Shown here piece after piece: positions 47,067 through 59,871 of a DNA stretch of 64,000 bases. This DNA comes from Owenia fusiformis (taxonomy: Eukaryota > Annelida > Polychaeta > Sabellida > Oweniidae): NCBI GenBank assembly GCA_903813345.2, contig CAIIXF020000002.1:25000455-25064454 (forward strand), given 5' to 3'. The stretch's first letter is position 1. Each line of letters begins with the position of its first letter. The notes beneath the pieces were generated by a model. The model searched no databases. It saw nothing but the letters and a program-made list of their open reading frames with translations, and was not told the DNA's origin. The translations under genes and the position numbers were made by a program.

Positions 47067-48490
47067 TTATTATTATTATTATTCAGAGCACGTTTTCTCA
47101 ATAACCGTAAGGTTTTTAGTAAAGTCAGTCATTTGGTCAATTTAGGTCCAGAATCTAGTTCCTCGGAAATTGGGTCAAATTTTTATCTAGGTCAAAAGTC
47201 AAGAATTAGGTCAAATCCAGTACTTTGTCACTTTTTTCGATTTTCTCGGTCGTCCTTCAATATTTTCGATCTGAGTTTTTTTCATTGTGTTCCTTATAAA
47301 AAAGTAGGAAACCTAGGGTCGATTTAGTTTTTTGATATCTCAAATCGATTTCGAGATATCAGTGTCCGAAAACGAGGTCAAAAAAAAGTTCTCCGGATCA
47401 AATGTCCAGGATATTGATCTTATAGGAAATTTTCTCAGGATTCCGAATCTGAAAACGAAATTTCGATCCGACTTCCGGTTCGGAAGTTATGGCGTTTTGA
47501 AAACTCAAAAATCGCTAAATTTGGTGCCCATGTTAAGTCAATGGGAAAAAATATTTTTTTGAAGTGAAAAATACGGAATAAAGACTGAGTTCAGCTTCAT
47601 ATAATCAAAGCCTCTAAAAGAAGGGGACCTCAAAAGCCATCTAGCTTTAAAATTTGGACACCGAAATGCCTAGGTCAAAACCTAGGTCAAATTCATAGGT
47701 TTTCCTTATTTTTTCGATTCTGACACTACACTCTAATTATATTCTTCGAAATTGTGTATTCATGTAGCCAAGAATATGCTTATAGTGTTAGCCTTTTGCC
47801 GTCAGAAAGTATTTTGACCCACTTTTGAGATATGGTGTCCGAAAAGTAGGTCAAAATAAAAAGTTCTCCAAATTTAATATATGAGTTATGAATTAAGAGT
47901 AGAATTCTGTCAGGAATCCGAATCTGCAAACTAAATTTCGATCCGACTTCCGGTTTAGAAGTTATGGCGTGTCCGAAAAGTAGGTCAAAATAAAAAATCT
48001 CCAAATTTAACGTATGAGTTATGAATTAGGGGTAGAATTTTGTCAGGAATCCGAATCTTTCAATCGAATTTCGATTTGACTTCCGGTTCGGAAGTTATGG
48101 CGTTTTGAAATTTCGGAAGTTATGGCGTTTTGAAATTTCGGAAAATCGATCTGATGGTATCCTGATAGAAAGTCAAGAGTAGAGAAGAAAATGTTGAAAA
48201 ATTCATCCATCCTTCCTATCTGATCTTATCCTATCCTTCCTTTCTATCCTTTCTTCGTATCTTTTCCTTCCTATCCTATCCTTTCTTCCTATTTTATCCT
48301 ATACTTCTTTCTTATTCTATCCTATCGTTCTTTCCTATTCTATCCTATCCTACCTTCCTATTTTATTTATCCATCTATTTCTAGATGACTCAGCTTATTC
48401 TGGATGACTCGGCTTATTCTGGATGACACGGCTAAAAAAAGCCTAGATCTGGAGTCTGAAATTGAACTTCGTTCAATTTCCAAAATCTAG
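47067..48490. mobile_element. Helentron-like array unit 8
   Basis: Body subtype with GTCAGTCATTTGGTC. DR1-like site changed to AGGTCAAAAGTCA (about 47190). A short tandem slip of AAGTTATGGCGTTTTGAAA occurs near 48090-48140. TATCC slot 48205-48370; standard 3' end. Confidence 0.5.
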
Positions 48491-50491
48491 TTATTATTAT
48501 TAGACTCCAGATTGAAAATCTGGAGTCTATTGTTCTCGTCAGTTTTCTTATTAGACTCCAGATGAAATCTGGAGTCTATTGTTTTCGTCAGTTTTCTTAT
48601 TCTTATTATTCTTCTTATTATTCTTATTCTAACCCAGTTTTCTCAATAACCATAAGGTTTTCAGTAAAGTCAGTCATTTGGTCAATTTAGGTCCAGAATC
48701 TAGTTCCTCGGAAATTGGGTCAAATTTTTATCTAGGTCAAAGGTCAAGAACTAGGTCAAATCCAGTACTTTGTCACTTTTTTCGATTTTCTCGGTCGTCC
48801 TTCAATATTTTTGATCCGGGTTTTTTTCATTGTGTTCCTTATAAAAAAGTAGGAAAGCTAGGGTCGATTTAGTTTTTTGATATCTCAAACCGATTTCGAG
48901 ATATCAGTGTCCGAAAACGAGGTCCAAAAAAAAGTTCTCCGAATCAAATGTCCAGGATATCAGTCTTATAGGAAATTTTCTCAGGATTCCGAATCTGAAA
49001 ATCAAATTTGAATCAGACTTCCAGTTCGGAAGTTATGGCGTTTTGAAAGTTCAAAAATCGCTAAATTTGGTGCCCATGTTAAGTCAATGGGAAAAAAGAT
49101 TTTTTTGAAGTGAAAAATACGAAATATAGACTGAGTTCAGCTAAATATAATGAAAGCTTTTAAAAGAATGGGACCTCAAAAGCCATCTAGCTTTAAAATT
49201 TGGACATCAAAATGCCTAGGTCAAAATCTAGGTCAAATTCAAAGTTTTTTCTTATTTTTGCGATTCTGACACTACAGATTAATTATATTCTTCGAAATTT
49301 TGTATACATGTAGCCAAGAGTGTGCTAATAGTGTAAGCCTTTTGCCGTCAGAAAGTATTTTGCCCCACTTTTGAGATATGGTGTCCGAAGAGTAGGTCAA
49401 AATAAAAAATTCTCCAAATTTGACGTTTGAGTTATGAATTAAGTATAAAATTTTCTCAGGAATCCGAATCTGCAAACCAAATTTCAATCCGACTTCTGGT
49501 TCGGAAGTTATGACATTTTGAAAGCTCAAAAATCGCTAAATTTGGTGCCCCATGTTATGTCAATTGGAAAAAAGATTTTTTTGAAGTGTAAAATACAAGA
49601 TATAGACTAATTACAGCTTAAAATAATGAAAGCCTATGAAAGAAGGGAACCTCGAAGGCTACCTTATTTCAAAATTTTGACACCAAAATCCCTAGGTCCA
49701 AATCTAGGTCAAACTCGAAGTTTTTCCTTATTTTTGCGATTCTGACACTACAGATTAATTATATTCTTCAAAACTGTGTATACATGTAGCCAAGAGTGTG
49801 CTTATGGTTTGCCTTTTGCCGTCAGAAAGTATTTTGCCCCACTTTTGAGATATGGTGTCCGAAAAGTAGGTCAAAATAAAAAATTCTCCAAATTTGACGT
49901 TTGAGTTATGGATTAAGTATAAAATTTTCTCAGGAATCCGAATCTGCAAACCAAATTTCGATCTGACTTCCGGTTCCGACGTTATGGCGTGTCCGAAAAG
50001 TAGGTCAAAATAAAAAATCGCCAAATTTAACGTATGAGTTATGAATTAGGGGTAGAATTTTGTCAGGAATCCAAATCTGCAAATCAAATTTCGACCCGAC
50101 TGCCGGTTCCGAAGTTATGGCGTTTAGAAATTTCAAGAAAAATAGATCTGATGGTATCCTAATAGAAAGTCAAGAGTAGAGAAGAAAATATTGAAAAATG
50201 CATCCATCCTTCCTTTCTAATCCTATCCTATCCTTCATATCTACCCTTGCTGCGTATCCTCTCCTTCCTATTCTATCCCTTCTTCCTATTCTATTCTATC
50301 CTTCTTTCCTATTCTATCCTATCGTTCCTTCCTATTCTATCGTATCCTTCCTTCCTTTTTCATCCATCCATCCATCTTTTTCTGGATGACTTTGCTTATT
50401 TTGGATGACTTGGCTTATTCTGGATGACTCGGCTAAAAAAATGTCTAGATCTGGAGTCTGAAATTGAACTCGTTCAATTTCCAAAATCTAG
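48491..50491. mobile_element. Helentron-like array unit 9
   Basis: Two 5' palindromes (48501-48529, 48552-48578). CTAACCCAGTTTTCTC subtype, DR1-like site near 48737, core repeats, TATCC/CATC slot 50195-50380. The 3' hairpin has lost two bases (TTGAACTCGTTCAA). Confidence 0.5.
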
Positions 50492-52400
50492 TTCTTCTTC
50501 TTCTTCTTCTTCTTCTTATTATTATTATTCTAAACCAGTTTACTCAATAACCATAAGGTCTTCAGTAAAGTCAATCATTTGGTCAATTTAGGTTCAGTAT
50601 CTAGTTCCTCGGAAATTGGGTCAAATTTTTATCTAGGTCAAAGGTCAAGAACTAGGTCAAATCCAGTACTTTGTCACTTTTTTCGATTTTCTCGGTCGTC
50701 CTTCAATATTTTTGATCCGGGTTTTTTTCATTGTGTTCCTTATAAAAAAGTAGGAAACCTAGGATCGATTTAGTTTTTTGATATCTCAAACCGATTTCGA
50801 GATATCAGTGTCCGAAAACGAGGTCCAAAAAAAAGTTCTTCGAATCAAATATCCAGGATATTAGTCTTATGGACAATTTTCTCAGGATTCCGAATCTGAA
50901 AACCAAATTCGAATCAGACTTCCGGTTAGGAAGTTATGGCGTTTTGAAAGCTCAAAAATCGCTAAATTTGGTGCCCATGTTAAGTCAATGGGAAAAAAGA
51001 TTTTTTTGAAGTGAAAAATACGAAATATAGACTGAGTTCAGCTAAATATAATGAAAGCTTTTAAAAGAATGGGACCTCAAAAGCCATCTAGCTTTAAAAT
51101 TTGGACATCAAAATGCCTAGGTCAGAATCTAGGTCAAATTCAAAGTTTTTTCTTATTTTTGCGATTCTGACACTACAGATTAATTATATTCTTCGAAATT
51201 TTGTATACATGTAGCCAAGAGTGTGCTAATAGTGTTAGCCTTTTGCCGTCAGAAAGTATTTTGCCCCACTTTTGAGATATGGTGTCCGAAAAGTAGGTCA
51301 AAATAAAGAATTCTCAAAATTTGACGTTTGAGTTATGAATTAAGTATAGAATTTTCTCAGGAATCCGAATCTACAAACAAAATTTCAATCCGACTTCTGG
51401 TTCGGAAGTTATGACATTTTGAAAGCTCAAAAATCGCTAAATTTGGTCCCCCATGTTATGTCAATGGGAAAAAAGATTATTTTGAAGTGTAAAATACAAG
51501 ATATAGACTAATTACAGCTTAAAATAATGAAAGCCTATGAAAGAAGGGAACCTCGAAGGCTACCTAATTTCAAAATTTGGACACCAAAATCCCTAGGTCA
51601 AAATCTAGGTCAAATTCATAGTTTATCCTTATTTTTGCGATTCTGACACTACACTTTAATTATATTCCTCGAAATTGTGTATACATGTAGCCAAGAGTGT
51701 GCTTATAGCGTAAGCCTTTTGCCGTCAGAAAGTATTTTGACCCACTTTTGAGATATGGTGTCCGAAAAGTAGGTCAAAATAAAAAGTTCTCCAAATTTGA
51801 CGTTTGAGTTATGAATTAAGAATAGAATTTTCCCAGAAAACCAAATCTGCTAACTAAATTTCGATTCGACTTCCGGTTCCGAAGTTATGGCGTGTCCGAA
51901 AAGTAGGTCAAAATAAAAATTCGCCAAATTTAACGTATGAGTTATGAATTAGGGAAAGAATTTTGTCAGGAATCCGAATCTGCAATTCAAAGTTCGATCC
52001 GACTTCCGGTTCGGAAGTTATGGCGTTTTGAAATTTCAAGAAAAATCGATCTGATGGTATCCTGATAGAAAGTCAAGAGTAGAGAAGAAAATATTGAAAA
52101 ATGCATCCATCCTTCCTTTCTGATCCTATCCTTCCCTTCCTATCTACCCTTGCTTCGTATCCTCTCCTTCCTATCCTTCCTATTCTATTCTATCCTTCTT
52201 TCCTATTCTATCCTATCGTTCCTTCCTATTCTATCGTATCCTTCCTTCCCTTTTCATCCATCCATCCATCCATCCATCCATCCATCTTTTTCTGGATGAC
52301 TTAGCTTATTTTGGATGACTTGGCTTATTCTGGATGACTCGGCTAAAAAAAGTCTAGATCTGGAGTCTGAAATTGAACTCGTTCAATTTCCAAAATCTAG
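50492..52400. mobile_element. Helentron-like array unit 10
   Basis: The junction with unit 9 is an expanded (TTC)n run. Same subtype as unit 9, DR1-like site near 50637, slot 52105-52290 with an expanded (CATC)n, shortened 3' hairpin. Confidence 0.5.
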
Positions 52401-53796
52401 TTATTCTTATTCTAACCCAGTTTTCTCAATAACCATAAGGTTTTCAGTAAAGTCAGTCATTTGGTCAATTTAGGTCCAGAATCTAGTTCCTGGGAAATTG
52501 GGTCAAATTTTTATCTAGGTCAAAGGTCAAGAACTAGGTCAAATCCAGTACTTTGTCACTTTTTTCGATTTTCTCGGTCGTCCCTCAATATTTTCGATCC
52601 GGGTTTTTTTCATTGTGTTCCTTATAAAAAAGTAGGAAACCTAGGGTCGATTTAGTTTTTTGATATCTCAAACCGATTTCGAGATATCAGTGTCCGAAAA
52701 CGAGGCCCAAAAAAAAGTTCTCCGAATCAAATGTGCAGGATATTAGTCTTATAGAAAATTTTCTCAGGATTCCGAATCTGAAAACGAGATTTGGATCTGA
52801 CTTCCGGTTTGGAAGTTATGGCGTTTTGAAAACTCAAAAATCGCTAAATTTAGTGCCCATGTTAAGTCAATGGGAAAAAATATTTTTTTGAAGTGAAAAA
52901 TACGGAATATAGACTGAGTTCAGCTTCATATAATCAAAGCCTATAAAAGAAGGGGACCTCAAAAGCCATCTAGCTTCACAATTTGGACACCGAAATGCCT
53001 AGGTCAAAATCTAGGTCAAATTCATAGGTTTTCCTTATCTTTTCGATTCTGACACTACACTTTAATTATATTCTTCGAAATTGTGTATACATGTAGCCAA
53101 GAATATGCTAATAGTGTTAGCCTTTTGCCGTCAGAAAGTATTTTGACCCACTTTTGAGATATGGTGTCCGAAAAGTAGGTCAAAATAAAAAATTCTCCAA
53201 ATTGAATATATGAGTTATGAATTAAGGGTAGAATTCTGTCAGGAATCCGAATCTGCAAACCAAATTTCGATCCAACTTCCGGTACGGAAGTTATGGCGTG
53301 TCCGAAAAGTAGGTCAAAATAAAAAATCTCCAAATTAAACGTATGAGTTATGAATTAGGGGTAGAATTTTGTCAGGAATCCGAATCTGCAAACCAAATTT
53401 CGATCCGATTTCCGGTTCGGAAGTGATAGCGTTTTGAAATTTCGAGAAAAATGGATCTGATGGTATCCTGATAGAAAGTCAAAAGTAGAGAAGAAAATAT
53501 TGAAAAATTCATCCATCCTTCCTATCTCATCCTACCCTATCCTTCCTATCTATCCTTCCTTCATATCTTTTCCTTCCTATCCTTCCTATCCTATCCTATC
53601 CTTTCTTCCTATTCTATTCTATCCTATCCTTCTTTCTTATTCTATCCTATCGTTCTTTCCTATTCTATCCTATCCTACCTTCCTATTTTATTTATCCATC
53701 TCTTTCTAGATGACTCAGCTTATTCTGGATGACTCGGCTAAAAAAAGTCTAGATCTGGAGTCTGAAATTGAACTTCGTTCAATTTCCAAAATCTAG
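52401..53796. mobile_element. Helentron-like array unit 11
   Basis: Same subtype. DR1-like site near 52518, TATCC slot 53510-53700, full hairpin ATTGAACTTCGTTCAAT and CTAG at 53796. Confidence 0.5.
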
Positions 53797-56117
53797 TTAT
53801 TATTCTAACCCAGTTTTCTCAATAACCATAAGGTTTTCAGTAAAGTCAGTCATTTGGTCAATTTAGGTCCAGAATCTAGTTCCTCGGAAATTGGGTCAAA
53901 TTTTTAGCTAGGTCAAAGGTCAAGAACTAGGTCAAATCCAGTACTTTGTCACTTTTTTCGATTTTCTCGGTCGTCCTTCAATATTTTCGATCCGGGTTTT
54001 TTTCATTGTGTTCCTTATAAAAAAGTAGAAAACCCAAGGTCGATTTAGTTTTTTGATATCTCAAACCGATTTCGAGATATCAGTGTCCGAAAACAAGGTC
54101 CAAAAAAAGTTCTCCGAATCAAATGTCCAGGATATTAGTCATATAGGAAATTTTCTCAGGATTCCGAATCTGAAAACTAAATTTAGATCGGACTTCCGGT
54201 TCAGAAGTTATGGCGTTTTGAAAGCTCAAAAATCGCTAAATTTGGTGCCCATGTTAAGTCAATGGGAAAAAAGATTTTTTTGAAGTAAAAAATATGAAAT
54301 ATAGACTGAGTTTAGCTAAATATAATGAAAGCTTTTAAAAGAATGGGACCTCAAAAGCCATCTAGCTTCAAAATTTGGACACCAAAATGCCTAGGTCAAA
54401 ATCTAGGTCAAATTCAAAGTTTTTCCTTATTTTTGCGATTCTGACACTACAGATTAATTATATTCTTCGAAATTTTGTATACATGTAGCCAAGAGTACGC
54501 TAATAGTTTTAGCCTTTTGCCGTCAGAAAGTATTTTGACCCACTTTTGAGATATGGTGTCCGAAAAGTAGGTCAAAATAAAAAGTTCTCCAAATTTAACC
54601 TTTGAGTTATGAATTAAGAATAGAATCTTCTCAGAAATCCGAATCTGCAAACCAAATTTCAATTCGACTTCCGGTTCCGAAGTTATGCCGTGTCCAAAAA
54701 GTAGGTCAAAATAAAAATTCGCCAAATTTAACGTATGAGTTATGAATTAGGGGTAGAATTTTGTCAGGAATCCGAATCTGCAAATCAAATTTCGATCCGA
54801 CTTCCGGTTCGGAAGTAATGGCATGTCCGAAAAGTAGATCAAAATAAAAAATCTCCAAATTTAACGTATGAGTTATGAATTAGGTATAGAATTTTCTCAG
54901 GAATCCGGATCTGCAAACTAAATTTCGATCCGACTTCCGGTTCGGAAGTTATGGCATGTCAGAAAAGTAGGTCAAAATAAAAAATCTCCCAATTTAACGT
55001 ATGAGTTATGAATTAGGGGTAGAATTTTGTCAGGAATCCGGAACTGCAAACCAAATTTCGATCCAACTTCCGGTTCGGAACTTATGGCGTGTCCGAAAAG
55101 TAGGTCAAAATAAAAAATCTCCAAATTTAACGTATGAGTTATGAATTAGGGGTAGAATTCGGTCAGGAATCCGGATCTGCAAACCAAATTTCGATCCGAC
55201 TTCCGGTTCAGAAGTTATGGCGTGTCCGAAAAGTAGGTCAAAATAAAAAATCTCCAAATTTAACGTATGAGTTATGAATTAGGGGTAGAATTTTGTCAGG
55301 AATCCGGAACTGCAAACCAAATTTCGATCCAACTTCCGGTTCGGAACTTATGGCGTGTCCGAAAAGTAGGTCAAAATAAAAAATCTCCAAATTTAACGTA
55401 TGAGTTATGAATTAGGGGTAGAATTCGGTCAGGAATCCGGATCTGCAAACCAAATTTCGATCCGACTTCCGGTTCAGAAGTTATGGCGTGTCCGAAAAGT
55501 AGGTCAAAATAAAAAATCTCCAAATTTAACGTATGAGTTATGAATTAGGGGTAGAATTCGGTCAAGAATCCGGATCTGCAAACCAAATTACGATCCGACT
55601 TCCGGTTCGGAAGTAATGGCGTGTCCGAAAAGTAGGTCAAAATAAAAAATCTCCAAATTTAACGTATGTGTTATGAATTAGGGGTAGAATTTTGTCAGGA
55701 ATCCGAATCTGCAAACCAAGTTATAGCGTTTTGAAATTTTGAGAAAAATCGATCTGATGGTATCCTGATAGAAAGTCAAGAGTAGAGAAGAAAATATTGA
55801 AAAATTCATCCATCCTTCCTATCTCATCCTATCCTATCCTTCCTATCTATCCTTTCTTCAAATCTTTTCCTTCCTATCCTTCCTATCCTATCCTATCCTT
55901 TCTTCCTATTCTATTCTATCCTATCCTATCCTTCTTTCTTATTCTATCCTATCGTTCTTTCCTATTCTATCCTATCCTACCTTCCCTTTTTATTTATCCA
56001 TCTCCTTCTAGATGACTCAGCTTATTCTGGATGACTCGGCTTATTCTGGATGACTCGGCTAAAAAAAGTCTAGATCTGGAGTCTGAAATTGAACTTCGTT
56101 CAATTTCCAAAATCTAG
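53797..56117. mobile_element. Helentron-like array unit 12 with expanded 133-bp monomers
   Basis: Same subtype; DR1-like site near 53913. Between about 54820 and 55710 the half-core from GTGTCCGAAAAGTAGG to TTCCGGTTCGG is repeated about six times at a 133-bp spacing (for example GCGTGTCC at 55087, 55220 and 55353). TATCC slot 55800-56000; full 3' end. Confidence 0.55.
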
Positions 56118-57877
56118 TTATTATTATTTTTCTTCTTATTCTTCCTCCTTACAAGATTTCTCACCAACTAGAAGAACTTACTTTAAGCTGCTTACATGAT
56201 CAACTAGGGAATGTATCTGGGATTATGGGAAATTAGGTCAAATTTTTATCTAGGTCAAAGGTCAAGAACTAGGTCAAATCCAGTACTTTGTCACTTTTTT
56301 CAATTTTCTCGGTCGTCCTTCAATATTTTCAATCTGGGTTTTTTTCATTGTGTTCCTCATAAAAAAGTAGGGGAAAACAGGTCGATTTAGTTTTTTGATA
56401 TCTCAAACCGATTTCGAGATATCAGTGTCCGAAAACGAGGTCCAAAAAAAAGTTCTCCCAATTAAATGTCCAGGCTACTGGTCTTGTAGGAAATTTTCTC
56501 AGGATTACGAATCTGAAAACCAAATTTCGATCCGACTTTCGGTTCGGAAGTTATATCGTTTTGAAAGCTCAAAAATCGCTAAATTTGGTGTCCCATGTTA
56601 ATTCAATGGAAAAAAAGATTTTTTTGAAGTGTAAAATATGAGATATAGACTAAGTACAGCTAAACATAATGGAAGCCCATAAAAGAAAGGGACCTCAAAA
56701 TCTTCTTTTCTTAAAAATTTGGACACCAAAATGCCTAGGTCAAAATCTAGGTCAAATTCCAAGTTTTTCCTTATTTTTGCGATTCTGGCACTACACTTTT
56801 AGGATTTGCTTCAAAATTTTGTATACAGGTAGCAAAGAGTGTGCTAATAGTGTTAGCCTTTTGCCGTCAGAGAGTATTTTGACCCACTTTTGAGATATGG
56901 TGTCCGAAAAGTAGGTCAAAATGAAAAATTCTCCAAATTTTACATATGAGTTATGAATTAAGAGTAGAATTTTCTCAGGAATCCGAATCTGCAAACCAAA
57001 TTTCGATCCGACTTCCGGTTCCAAAGTTATGGCGTGTCCGAAAAGTAGGTCAAAATAAAAATTCACCAAATTTAACGTATGAGTTATGAATAAGGGGTAG
57101 AATTTTGTCAGGAATCCGAATCTTTAAATCAAATTTCGATCCGACTTCCGGTTTGAAAGTTATGGCGTTTTGAAATTTCGAGAAAAATCGATCTGATGTT
57201 ATCCTGATAGAAAGTCAAGGAAAAAAGATTTTTTTGAAGTGTAAAATACGAGATATAGATAGAGTACAGCTTAAGATAATGAATTCCTATAAAAGAAGGG
57301 GACCTCAAAAGCTACCTAGTTTCAATATTTGGACACCAAAATGCCTAGGTCAAAATCTAGGTCAAATTCATAGTTTTTCCTTATTTTTGCGATTCTGGCA
57401 CTACACTTTTAGGATTTGCTTCAAAATTTTGTATACAGGTAGCAAAGAGTGTGCTAATAGTGTTAGCCTTTTGCCGTCAGAGAGTATTTTGACCCACTTT
57501 TGAGATATGGTGTCCGTAAAGTAGGTCAAAATAAAATGAGTTATGAATTAAGGGTAGAATTTTCTCAGGAATCCAAATCTGCAAACCAAATTTCAATCCG
57601 ACTTCCGGTCAAAAATTCCTACTTACCTACCTACTTACCTACTCGGCTACCTACTTAGCTACCTACTCAGCTACCTACTCAGCTACTTACTCAGCTACCT
57701 ACTCCACTACTTACTCAGCTACCTGCTCAGCTGCTTACTCAGCTACCTACTCAGCTACTTACTCAATTACTTAATCATCTACTTACTCAGCTTCCTACTC
57801 AGTTACTTACTCAGCTCTTTACTCAAGTAAATCAATCTGGAGTCTTAAATTGAACTTTGTTCAATTTACAAATCTAG
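56118..57877. mobile_element. Helentron-like array unit 13
   Basis: Start CTTACAAGATTTCTCACC. DR1-like site near 56252. The slot holds a CTACTCAGCTAC tract (57605-57835) in place of TATCC. 3' hairpin TTGAACTTTGTTCAA, then CTAG at 57877. Confidence 0.5.
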
Positions 57878-59871
57878 TTATTAGACTCCAGATTTCATCT
57901 GGAGTCTATTGCTTTTGCCAGTTTTCTTATTATTAGACTCCAGATTTCATCTGGAGTCTATTGCTTTTGCCAGTTTTCTTATTATTAGACTCCAGATGTC
58001 AATCTGGAGTCTATTGTTTTTGCCAGTATTCTTATTATTAGACTCCAGATTGAAAATCTGGAGTCTATTGCTTTTGCCAGTTTTCTTATTATTATTATTA
58101 TTTATCTTTCTTTCTTTCTTTCCGTACACTTTTTCTCAGCAACTAGAAGAACTTACTTTAACCTACTTACATGGCTAACATAGCCCATCGATCTAGTTTC
58201 TGGGAAATTAGGTCAAATTTGTATCTAGGTCAAAGGTCAAGAACCAGGTCAAATTTAGGTCAAATCAACATTCTGTCAATTATCTTCGTTGCTTATTGTC
58301 GTTACTCCTTCATCTTTTTTTCATCATGTAGCTTAGAAAAAAACAAATCGAGAGTGTGCCATCCATTTTTTGATTACTCTTAGCGATTTTGAGATATGGC
58401 GTCCAGAATGTAGGTCAAACCTATAAAGTTCTCCAAATTTAACATATGAGCTATGGAACAAGGGTAGAATTTCCTCAGGAATCCGAATCTGCAAACCAAA
58501 TTTCGATCCGACTTCCCGTTTGAAAGTTATGGCGTTTTGAAATTTCGAGAAAAATCGATCTGATGTTATCCTGATAGAAAGTCAAGGAAAAAAGATTTTT
58601 TGAAGTGTAGAATACGAGATATAGATTGAGTACAGCTTAAAATAATGAATTCCTATAAAAGAAGGAGACCTCAAAAGCTACCTAGTTTCAATATTTGGAC
58701 ACCAAAATGCCTAGGTCAAAATCTAGGTCAAATAAATAGTTTTTGCTTATTTTTGCGATTCTGGCACTACACTTTTAGGATTTGCTTCAAAATTTTGTAT
58801 ACAGGTAGCAAAGAGTGTGCTAATAGTGTTAGCCTTTTGCCGTCAGAGAGTATTTTGACCCACTTTTGAGATATGGTGTCCGAAAAGTAGGTCAAAATAA
58901 AAAATTCTCCAAATTTAACATATGAGTTATGAATTAAGAGTAGAATTTTTTCAGGAATCCGAATCTGCAAACCAAATTTCGATCCGACTTCCGGTTCCAA
59001 AGTTATGGCGTGTCCGAAAAGTAGGTCAAAATAAAAATTAGCCAAATTTAAGGTATGAGTTATGAATTAGGGGTAGAATTTTGTCAGGAATCCGAATCTT
59101 TAAATCAAATTTCGATCCAACTACCGGTTCGGAAGTTATGGCGTTTTGAAATTTCGGAAAATTGATCTGATGGTATCCTGATAGAAAGTCAAGGAAAAAA
59201 TATTTTTTTGAAGTGTAAAATACGAGATATAGATTGAGTACAGCTTAAGATAATGAATTCCTATAAAAGAAGGGGACCTCAAAAGCTACCTAGTTTCAAT
59301 ATTTGGACATCAAAATGCCTAGGTCAAAATCTAGGTCAAATTCGTAGTTTTTCCTTATTTTTGCGATTCTGGCACTACACTTTTAGGATTTGCTTCAACA
59401 TTTTGTATACAGGTAGCAAAGAGTGTGCTAATAGTGAGAGCCTTTTGCGGTCAGAAAGTATTTTGACCCACTTTTGAGATATGGTGTCCGTAAAGTAGGT
59501 CAAAATAAAAAGTTCTCATAATTTAACTTATGAGTTATGAATTAAGGGTAGAATTTTCTCAGGAATCCAAATCTGCAAACCAAATTTCAATCCGACTTCC
59601 GGTCAAAAATTCCTACTTACCTACCTACTTACCTACTGGGCTACCTACTTAGCTACCTACTCAGCTACCTACTCCGCTACTTACTCAGCTACCTACTCAG
59701 CTACTTACTCAGCTACCTGCTCAGCTGCTTACTCAGCTACCTACTCAGCTACTTACTCAATTACTTAATCATCTACTTACTCAGCTTCCTACTCAGTTAC
59801 TTACTCAGCTCTTTACTCAAGTAAATCAATCTGGAGTCTTAAATTGAACTTTGTTCAATTTACCAATCTAG
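57878..59871. mobile_element. Helentron-like array unit 14
   Basis: Four 5' palindromes (57882-57908, 57934-57960, 57986-58013, 58039-58067), the most in the array. DR1-like site near 58227 followed by two more AGGTCA-type words. CTACTCAGCTAC slot at 59605-59825, almost the same as in unit 13. Confidence 0.55.

Noticed and set aside
36616-59045. Recurring minus-strand frames of 60-92 codons containing ITSEPEVGSKFGLQIR
   Set aside because: Same frame appears in almost every core repeat with varied truncation; explained by repeat homology rather than a gene family. No domain or splice context.
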